From assembly GCA_016871755.1 (NCBI GenBank), contig VHCJ01000002.1:1-64000 (forward strand): 64,000 bases of DNA. The letters are read 5' to 3'. This DNA is from Verrucomicrobiota bacterium. Its GTDB lineage: Bacteria; Verrucomicrobiota; Verrucomicrobiia; Opitutales; Opitutaceae. Below are positions 57,994 to 64,000 of this stretch, piece after piece. The position numbers were made by a program, and so were the translations under genes. Under the pieces are notes generated by a model that was not told where the DNA came from, searched no databases, and saw nothing but the letters and a program-made list of their open reading frames with translations. Numbering within the stretch: position 1 is the stretch's first letter; the number at the start of each line of letters is the position of its first letter.

Positions 57994-58785
57994 TCACGCC
58001 GACACACCGGGCGCGAGCCCGCGTTCGCTCGCGGCGGCGAAATCCAGCACCTTACGGAACTCGGCCGTCGCGGCCTGCTCCGACGCCGCCAGCTTCTCCA
58101 GCGCCTGCGACCGGTTCAAGCCGTCCCGGAAAAGCACGCGGTGCAGTTGCTTGACGCGCTCGATTTGCTCGGAGGAAAAGCCCCGGCGCTCCAAGCCGAC
58201 CTTGTTGATCGAACGGATCACGGCGGGCTGACCATCCGCGATCATGAACGGCACGACATCCTGCACGACCTTCGCGAAGGCACTGATCATGGCGTGCGCC
58301 CCGATGCGGCAGAACTGGTGCACCCCGGCGGCACCGCCGATCGTGACGTGGTCCTCGACCCGCACGTGCCCGGCAAGGAGAATGCCATTGCTCATCACGA
58401 TGTGGTTTCCCAGCACGCAGTCGTGCGCGACGTGGCAGTTCGCGAGCAGCGTGTTGTCGTCTCCTAGGACCGTGAATTCGCCGTCCCGCGTCGCCGCGTG
58501 CACCGTGACGTATTCGCGGAACACCGAACGGGCCCCGATCCGGACCCCCGGACGCCCACCCTGGAACTTCAGGTCCTGCGTCTTCGCACCAAGATTGGCG
58601 AAAGGGAACACCTCGCAGCTCTCTCCGAGGACCGTCCACCCCTCCACCGACGCATGATGATGCAGGCGCGTGCGGTCCCCCAGCACGACCCCTGCGCCGA
58701 CGTAGGCGAAGGCACCGACCTCGACATCGGCGCCCAATTCCGCACCCGCCTCCACCACCGCACTCGGATGAATCCGCGTGGCCAT
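57994..58785 (-). CDS. lpxA: UDP-N-acetylglucosamine O-acyltransferase
   Basis: Transfers a hydroxyacyl chain to UDP-GlcNAc, first step of lipid A synthesis. The 263 aa protein is a left-handed beta-helix of hexapeptide repeats (ATRIHPSAVVEAGAELGADV, VEVGAFAYVGAGVVLG). The catalytic His is in LLANCHVAHDCVLGNH, and the C-terminal helical domain begins INKVGLERRGFSSEQIERVK. It starts two bases after the LpxC-FabZ stop, so translation is coupled. Confidence 0.95.
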   Translation of the reverse strand: MATRIHPSAVVEAGAELGADVEVGAFAYVGAGVVLGDRTRLHHHASVEGWTVLGESCEVFPFANLGAKTQDLKFQGGRPGVRIGARSVFREYVTVHAATRDGEFTVLGDDNTLLANCHVAHDCVLGNHIVMSNGILLAGHVRVEDHVTIGGAAGVHQFCRIGAHAMISAFAKVVQDVVPFMIADGQPAVIRSINKVGLERRGFSSEQIERVKQLHRVLFRDGLNRSQALEKLAASEQAATAEFRKVLDFAAASERGLAPGVSA

Positions 58786-58787
58786 GC

Positions 58788-60128
58788 TCAGCCGACCTCC
58801 GCTTCGTCGACGATCGCGAACATCAGGTCAGCCGAGGACACCACCGCGCCGTCGACGGAGCAGGTCACTTCGGCCGACGCGAGCTTCGTGCCCCGCGTCT
58901 TGGTCAGCTTCGCCGTCACGACCAACCGGTCTCCCGGCCGGACCGGTCGGCGGAACTTCACCTTGTCCGCGCTCATGAACAGCGACGTCTTGCCCTCGAG
59001 CGACCCGCGCCGGAGCATGAGCAGGCCCGCCGCCTGCGCCATCGCTTCGAGTTGGAGCACCCCGGGCATCACGGGGTTCCCCGGAAAGTGACCTTGGAAA
59101 TAAGGCTCGTTGATCGTGACGTTCTTGATCGCGGTCAACTCGTCCTCGCCGCGGAACTCGGTCACGCGATCGATCATGAGGAACGGATACCGGTGCGGCA
59201 GCATGTCGAGCACCCGGCGGATATCGAGGGACGTTTCGTGGGCCTGCACCATGGACTTGCCCTCGGTCGCAGTCGCCTTCTTCGTTCCGCGCTTGGCGGC
59301 CTCGGCCCGCCGATCAAACAGGGCCTTGGTGAATTCGGCGTTGAGCTGATGCCCCGGGCAGGTCGCGACGATGTGCGCCTTGAGCGGCAGACCCAGCAGC
59401 ACGATGTCGCCGATGATATCGAGCATCTTGTGCCGCACGAACTCGTCCCGGAAACGCAGCGGTTCCTTGGACAAGATGTTGCCTCCCTTGATCACGACGG
59501 CGGAGTCCAGACTGCCGCCGCGGATCTTGCCGAGCTTCAGCAGTTCCTCGATGTCCTCGTAGATGGTGAACGTCCGCGACGGCGCGATCTGCGAAATGTA
59601 GGTCTCCGGATCGACCGTGAGGGACAGGTGCTGCGTGTGATACCCGCGGTCGTCGGTCGACGTGCACGTGATCTTCAACCCATCGAAAGGCAGGGCGATG
59701 ATGGACCGGTTGCCCTTCATGACGGAGACGGGCGCATCCAGTTCGTAGTAGACCCGATCCTTGTCCTGCTCGACCGGGCCGGCCTCCTGGATGAGGGTGA
59801 CGAACGGCCGGGCCGATCCGTCCATGATCGGAGGCTCCGAGGCATCCATCTCGATCACGGCGTTGTCGATGCCGCAGCCATGCAGGGCGCTCAGCACGTG
59901 CTCGACGAGGTGCACCTTCGTATGTCCCTCTTGGACAGTGGTGTTGCGCACCAAATCACCCACCCCCTCAATGCGCGGATGGACCTCGGGCTCCCCGTGC
60001 AAGTCCAGGCGTTTGAAGACCAGCCCGTGGTTGGCGGGGGCCGGCTTGAACGTCAGCTGGACGGGGTTGCCGGTATGCAGGCCGGTTCCCTTGATCGAGA
60101 CGGCGCGCGACAAGGTGCGTTGCTTCAT
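58788..60128 (-). CDS. lpxC-fabZ: bifunctional UDP-3-O-acyl-GlcNAc deacetylase / 3-hydroxyacyl-ACP dehydratase
   Basis: A 446 aa fusion. Residues 1-285 are Lpx[20 protein letters not shown], the zinc His in [16 protein letters not shown] and the second ligands in [14 protein letters not shown]. Residues 300-446 are Fab[21 protein letters not shown] and the catalytic His in [20 protein letters not shown]. This fusion is known in Bacteroidota, Chlorobi and some Verrucomicrobiota. It ties lipid A deacetylation to hydroxyacyl-ACP flux. The ATG at 60128 has no strong ribosome site. lpxA follows with a 2-base gap. Confidence 0.95.
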   Translation of the reverse strand: MKQRTLSRAVSIKGTGLHTGNPVQLTFKPAPANHGLVFKRLDLHGEPEVHPRIEGVGDLVRNTTVQEGHTKVHLVEHVLSALHGCGIDNAVIEMDASEPPIMDGSARPFVTLIQEAGPVEQDKDRVYYELDAPVSVMKGNRSIIALPFDGLKITCTSTDDRGYHTQHLSLTVDPETYISQIAPSRTFTIYEDIEELLKLGKIRGGSLDSAVVIKGGNILSKEPLRFRDEFVRHKMLDIIGDIVLLGLPLKAHIVATCPGHQLNAEFTKALFDRRAEAAKRGTKKATATEGKSMVQAHETSLDIRRVLDMLPHRYPFLMIDRVTEFRGEDELTAIKNVTINEPYFQGHFPGNPVMPGVLQLEAMAQAAGLLMLRRGSLEGKTSLFMSADKVKFRRPVRPGDRLVVTAKLTKTRGTKLASAEVTCSVDGAVVSSADLMFAIVDEAEVG

Positions 60129-60198
60129 GGGTGAGGGCCCGCCGAGTGTCCGGGTCCGCTCGGAAAAGGGCAAGCGCTTAGGCGGGATGGCCGAATCC

Positions 60199-60226
60199 TT
60201 GACAGCCCCACCGAGACTTGGCTAAT
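60199..60226 (+). promoter_or_regulatory. sigma-70-like promoter of efp
   Basis: TTGACA at 60199-60204 (perfect -35), a 16-base spacer, and GCTAAT at 60221-60226 (4 of 6 to the -10 consensus). The start point near 60233 would give a leader of about 47 bases before the efp ATG at 60280. Confidence 0.6.
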
Positions 60227-60279
60227 CCCACACCCTTTCCCGCACCGATTCCAACCGTCCGCGCCCCACCCTATCGTCC

Positions 60280-60837
60280 ATGCCTTCCGCCAACGACATC
60301 CGCAAAGGCCAAGTCATCAAGTTCAACGGCGAGCCGCACCTGGTCATGGAGACCCAGCACCGCACGCCGGGCAACCTCCGCGCCTTCGTGCAGATCAAGA
60401 TGCGAAACCTCCGCTACGGCAAGGCGCTGGACCAGCGGTTCGCCTCGACGGAGACGATCGAGGTGCTGCCGACCGACCGGAAGACCCTCGAGTTCAGCTA
60501 CGCGGACCGTGACACGTTCGCGTTCATCGACCCGGAGTCGTTCGACCAGATTGAGCTCACGGAGGCCACGCTCGGGGAGGTGAAGAACTACCTGACCCCG
60601 GGCGGCCGCGTGGACGTACTCTTCGTTGACGAGAAGCCCCTGTCGGTCGACCTCCCGTCCACGGTCTCGCTGAAGATCATCGAGAGCGCGGAAGGCGTGA
60701 AGGGCGACACGGCGAGCAACGTCCAGAAGCCCGCCAAGCTCGAGACCGGCCTCATCATCCAAGTCCCGCTCTTCATCAAGGAAGGCGAAACCGTCCGCGT
60801 GAGCACGGTTGACGGCACCTACCTCGGCCGCGCCTGA
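60280..60837 (+). CDS. efp: elongation factor P
   Basis: Relieves ribosome stalling at polyproline. The 185 aa protein has the three-domain EF-P layout: SANDIRKGQVIKFNGEPHL, an OB-fold domain II (TIEVLPTDRKTLEFSYADRD) and domain III (ETGLIIQVPLFIKEGETVRV, ending STVDGTYLGRA). The loop of domain I that normally carries PGKG with the modified Lys or Arg reads QHRTPGNLRAF, so Asn32 occupies the place of E. coli Lys34. No epmA, epmB or earP gene is near. A strong terminator follows. Confidence 0.94.
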   Translation: MPSANDIRKGQVIKFNGEPHLVMETQHRTPGNLRAFVQIKMRNLRYGKALDQRFASTETIEVLPTDRKTLEFSYADRDTFAFIDPESFDQIELTEATLGEVKNYLTPGGRVDVLFVDEKPLSVDLPSTVSLKIIESAEGVKGDTASNVQKPAKLETGLIIQVPLFIKEGETVRVSTVDGTYLGRA

Positions 60838-60896
60838 GGTCGGTTCCCGGACCCGAACCGACGCGCGCCGCGACCTCCTCCCGCGTCGCGGCCGGC

Positions 60897-60938
60897 AACG
60901 ACGAAGCCCGCAGCGAGTGCTGCGGGCTTCGTCGTTTT
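60897..60938 (+). terminator. Rho-independent terminator of efp
   Basis: An 18-bp perfect stem (60897-60914 with 60919-60936; the arm core is GAAGCCCGCAGC) around a GAGT loop, ending in TTTT (60935-60938). It lies 60 bases after the efp stop. Confidence 0.92.
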
Positions 60939-61015
60939 CCGTCGCCCCACAAAGAGGAACGGGGGCGCTGAGTCAATCGGACCCGGCAGGCCTGCCGGGG
61001 ACCGGACCCCGAGGG

Positions 61016-62359
61016 TCAGGCGACACGCTCGACCACGAGCGGCGGCGGCGTAGGCCGCTTGGGCGCGAGGCGGTACGCATCCTTGAAGTAGTTCAGGGCC
61101 TGCTCGAGCTTGGACTCGTCGTTGTAGTGAATCATCATCAACGGCTCGCCCTGCTTGACCTGCGTGCCCACCTTGCGGATCTCGGAGACGCCGACGGAGT
61201 GGTCGATCTTTTCGCCCGGAGCGGAACGCCCGGCACCGAGCAGATGCACGCCGTGCGCGATCATGGCGGCGTTGATGGTGTGGACGTAGCCGCGCTTCGG
61301 GGCCGGCAACTTGCGGATGTGGCGAGCCTGCGGGAATTTTTCCGGGTGATCGATGAAGGCCGTGTCGCCGCCCTGGGCCTTCACGAGTTCCTTCAGTTTC
61401 TCGAGAGCCGAGCCATCGGTGAGGTGGCGCTCGACCGTCTGCTTGGCCGAGAGCGTGGAGCCCGCCACGCCGGCGAGGCGAACGATCTCCATGCCCAGCT
61501 TCAGCACGAGTTCCTTGATGTCCTCGGGGCCGCCGCCCTTGAGGATCTGAATGGCTTCCTTGACCTCGAGAGCGGTGCCGACGGTGTCACCGAGCGGCTG
61601 GTTCATGTCGGTGACGAGCGCCACGCAACGCCGCTTCATCGAGCGGCCGACGCGCGTCATCGAGCGGGCCAACTGCTTCGCCTGCTCCAGATCCTTGATG
61701 AACGAACCATTGCCCCACTTGACGTCGATCACGAGGCCCTCGGAACCCTCGGCGAGCTTCTTCGAAAGGACGGAACCGGTGATCAGCGGCAGGCTCGGGA
61801 TCGTTCCCGTTTCCTTGCGCAAGTCGTAGAGCTTCGCGTCGGCCGGTGCGAGGTCATCGGACTGTGCGATGATCGCCCCGTTGATGCGCGCGAGTTGATT
61901 GACGAACTGCTCGTTGGCGAGGTTGCCCTTGAAACCCGGAATGGAGCCCAACTTGTCGAGCGTGCTGATCACATAATCGTGCTCAGCGCTGCACATCATT
62001 GGCACCACGACGCCCGCCGCCATCGCGAGCGGGACGAGGACGAGGGACGTCTTGTCGCCGATGCCACCGGTCGCGAACTTGTCGATCTTCGGCTTCGCGA
62101 TGGCGGAGAGATCGATCACCTCGCCGGACAGCATCATTTCCTCGGTGAGGTCGGCGGTCTCCTGGGCCGACATGCCTTGGAAGTAGATCGCCATCGCGAG
62201 TGCGGCCAGCTGGTGCTGCGGCATCTCCCCATCGAGCGTGCTGTCAACGATGTAGCGGATCTCGTCCTTGCTGAACTCGCCACCGTCACGCTTCTTCTCG
62301 ATCAGGAATTCGAAGGTCGGCTTGATGAACCTACGGGGAGGAATGTTGCGCTTCGTCAT
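61016..62359 (-). CDS. thymidine / pyrimidine nucleoside phosphorylase family protein
   Basis: Phosphorolysis of pyrimidine nucleosides in salvage. The 447 aa protein follows the family: an N-terminal helical domain (FLIEKKRDGGEFSKDEIRYI), a glycosyl transferase core with YDLRKETGTIPSLPLITGSV (Arg and Ser/Lys ligands), GLVIDVKWGNGSF, and the C-terminal PYNP domain (GYVHTINAAMIAHGVHLLGA). Two normally conserved elements differ: KFATGGIGDKTS in place of KHSTGG, and MMCSAEHDYVISTLDKLG in place of the GRGLGHTGGT loop. The substrate may therefore not be thymidine. ATG at 62359 is the natural start; argS is divergent. Confidence 0.85.
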   Translation of the reverse strand: MTKRNIPPRRFIKPTFEFLIEKKRDGGEFSKDEIRYIVDSTLDGEMPQHQLAALAMAIYFQGMSAQETADLTEEMMLSGEVIDLSAIAKPKIDKFATGGIGDKTSLVLVPLAMAAGVVVPMMCSAEHDYVISTLDKLGSIPGFKGNLANEQFVNQLARINGAIIAQSDDLAPADAKLYDLRKETGTIPSLPLITGSVLSKKLAEGSEGLVIDVKWGNGSFIKDLEQAKQLARSMTRVGRSMKRRCVALVTDMNQPLGDTVGTALEVKEAIQILKGGGPEDIKELVLKLGMEIVRLAGVAGSTLSAKQTVERHLTDGSALEKLKELVKAQGGDTAFIDHPEKFPQARHIRKLPAPKRGYVHTINAAMIAHGVHLLGAGRSAPGEKIDHSVGVSEIRKVGTQVKQGEPLMMIHYNDESKLEQALNYFKDAYRLAPKRPTPPPLVVERVA

Positions 62360-62543
62360 GGTAACAGGAAAGGCTCCGGGTAGCAGTTCCGCCGAGTCGT
62401 AAAAGAATACGAGTAAACCACGGGGACATGGAATGTCGAGCCGGAAATGCTTCCCATCCCGGTCGTTCCGATCCCCCACCCCTGAGACACGCATCGCGCA
62501 AATCGCGCTTGCGGCGCGATCCCCCGCCGCGTCTCGTCGCAGG

Positions 62544-64000
62544 ATGCACGTCTCCTTCCAACCCGCGGTCGACCTCGCTGCTGCCGTGGCTGCCGCCGGC
62601 CGACAACTCGGGTTCGCGGACTCTGAGTTTTCCTCCGAGGTGCGCACCGCAGATCCGCGGCACGGAGACTTTCAAGCCAATGGCGTTCTGGCGTACGCGA
62701 AGCTGCACAAAGCCAATCCCCGCGCCTTGGCGGAGAAGGTGGTCGCCGCCCTCCCGTCCGAAATTCTATCCATTTGCGATGCGAGCCTGGCGGGCCCTGG
62801 CTTCATCAACTTCCGCCTGCGCCCGACCGCGCTGCTGGCGTGGCTGCAACAGTACGGGAGCGCCCGACAGTTGGAGGAAGGCGCCGCGGGATTGCACCGT
62901 GGGCAGCACTACGTCGTCGACTTCAGTTCCCCCAACACCGCCAAGCAACTCCACGTCGGGCACATCCGCGGCATGGTCATCGGCGAGGCGATCTGCCGGA
63001 TGCTGGCGTTTTGCGGCGCGACGGTGATCCGCGACAATCACATCGGCGACTGGGGCACCCAGTTCGGGAAGTTGATCTGGGGCTACAAGAATCTCCGGAA
63101 TGACGAGGCCCTCGCGCGCGATCCGCTCGAGGAGCTTGAGCGGCTCTACAAGGCGGCCGACGCAGCCACCAAGGAGCGGCCGGAGGTCCTCGAGGCCGCG
63201 CGGGCCGAACTCGTGAAGCTCCAGGCCGGCGACGCGGAAAACCTCGCACTCTGGAACCGGATCAATGCGATCAGTTCCGGCGCTTTCGAGGAGATCTACC
63301 GGAAACTCGACATCCGCTTCGACCATCAACTCGGCGAGAGCTTCTACAATGACAAGCTCACTCCCGTCTACGGCGAGCTCTCACGGCTGGGTCTCGCCAC
63401 CGAGTCGGAGGGCGCCCTCGTGGTGTTTCACCCCGAGCACCCCCGCTTCAACACCCAGCCCTTCATCATCCGGAAATCGGACGGCGCCGCAAACTACGCC
63501 TCGACCGACCTCGCCACCATGCTGTACCGGGTCGAGCACTTCGGCGCGGACGCGATCGTGATCCTGACCGACGCCCGCCAGACGGATCATTTCGAGCAAC
63601 TCTGGCTCACCACGCAAAAGTGGTTCGCCGCCACCGGCCGGCGCCTCCCCCGCTTCGAGCACGTCTCCTTCGGCTCGATCCTCGGTGAGGACGGCAAGGC
63701 GATCAAGACCCGGTCCGGCGACCCGATCCGGCTCAAGGCGCTGCTTTCCGAGGCCGAGGAGCGCGCGTTCGCCCTCGTTTCCACGAAATCGCCCGAGTTG
63801 CCCGAGACGGAGCGCCGCGAGATCGCCGCCGCCGTCGGGATCGGCGCGGTCCGCTACGCCGACCTCTCGCAGAACCGCAGCAGCGACTACGTCTTCACGT
63901 GGGACAAGATCCTTTCCCTCGAAGGCAACACTGCCCCCTACCTCCTGTATGCGGTGGCCCGCATCCACTCCATTTTCCGCCGTCATGGGGTTGACCCCGC
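62544..64000 (+). CDS. argS: arginyl-tRNA synthetase (3' end outside window)
   Basis: Charges tRNA-Arg. At least 485 codons are present and the frame is open to the end of the window, so the C-terminal anticodon domain is missing here. The N-terminal Add-1 domain is seen (FRLRPTALLAWLQQYG), then the HIGH motif in SSPNTAKQLHVGHIRGMVIG, HIGDWGTQFGKL, and the KMSK-like loop EDGKAIKTRSGDPIRL. AGG directly precedes the ATG at 62544, so spacing is poor, but homology begins there. It is divergent from the nucleoside phosphorylase gene. Confidence 0.94.
   Translation, partial: MHVSFQPAVDLAAAVAAAGRQLGFADSEFSSEVRTADPRHGDFQANGVLAYAKLHKANPRALAEKVVAALPSEILSICDASLAGPGFINFRLRPTALLAWLQQYGSARQLEEGAAGLHRGQHYVVDFSSPNTAKQLHVGHIRGMVIGEAICRMLAFCGATVIRDNHIGDWGTQFGKLIWGYKNLRNDEALARDPLEELERLYKAADAATKERPEVLEAARAELVKLQAGDAENLALWNRINAISSGAFEEIYRKLDIRFDHQLGESFYNDKLTPVYGELSRLGLATESEGALVVFHPEHPRFNTQPFIIRKSDGAANYASTDLATMLYRVEHFGADAIVILTDARQTDHFEQLWLTTQKWFAATGRRLPRFEHVSFGSILGEDGKAIKTRSGDPIRLKALLSEAEERAFALVSTKSPELPETERREIAAAVGIGAVRYADLSQNRSSDYVFTWDKILSLEGNTAPYLLYAVARIHSIFRRHGVDP

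Noticed and set aside
61011-61024. GAGGGTCAGG at the nucleoside phosphorylase stop as a fifth repeat copy
   Set aside because: Only about ten bases match, and they include the gene's own stop codon, so chance is the simplest explanation.

Overview
The window is a very GC-rich bacterial chromosome segment (roughly 70% G+C, near-saturated G/C at third codon positions), most likely from the Verrucomicrobiota, family Opitutaceae or a close relative. Supporting signs are the fused LpxC-FabZ protein, a monomeric-type NADP isocitrate dehydrogenase, a GntR-headed, LacI-like sensor regulator beside a phytanoyl-CoA-type dioxygenase, a ThuA/Gfo-Idh pair, an FG-GAP protein with the tandem C-terminal domain common in Opitutus-like secreted proteins, and weak Shine-Dalgarno signals. 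The lipid A genes show a Gram-negative envelope. Genus and species cannot be named from the sequence alone.

Layout. 1-12.1 kb: icd, a methyltransferase, a secreted S9 peptidase, dprA, a dioxygenase divergent from its probable regulator, a cyclophilin and a D-threonine-aldolase-like enzyme. 12.3-18.4 kb: a looser accessory stretch with a MazF/PemK-like toxin and Phd-like antitoxin, an SDR enzyme with a large low-complexity insert, a secreted amidohydrolase and an FG-GAP gene broken by a stop codon. 18.5-22.8 kb: a His-rich envelope protein and an ABC exporter (ATPase plus two permeases). 22.8-24.4 kb: a small scar between tRNA-Ser and tRNA-Leu holding a broken DinB-like gene fused to a truncated cas2 and a two-repeat CRISPR remnant.

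24.5-41.6 kb is housekeeping: cysE, pyrD, an acidic-tail protein, hemB, cysS, thrS, glnB, aspS, an ATP-grasp-like orphan, a YqeY protein, a Gfo/Idh and ThuA pair, radC and a hemX-like/hemA pair. 41.6-47.2 kb is a minus-strand operon, lysS-lolC/E-lolD-Gfo/Idh-lpxB, for envelope biogenesis. 47.3-54.8 kb carries an MgtC-family membrane protein and the operon serA-plsY-hom-lysC-thrC (serine, phospholipid and aspartate-family amino acids). 54.9-64 kb holds two HD-domain phosphohydrolases, a DUF971 protein, hisI, lpxC/fabZ-lpxA, efp, a pyrimidine nucleoside phosphorylase and the 5' part of argS.

No intact novel defence or mobile system was found. The most unusual items are the CRISPR-Cas scar with its chimeric dinB/cas2 junction, a family of short GGTCAGGCTTTG-type interspersed repeats, imperfect tandem duplications at the 3' ends of several accessory genes, low-complexity Ala/Gly/Pro inserts in several proteins, an EF-P with Asn at the modified-Lys site, and a nucleoside phosphorylase with an altered phosphate-site loop.
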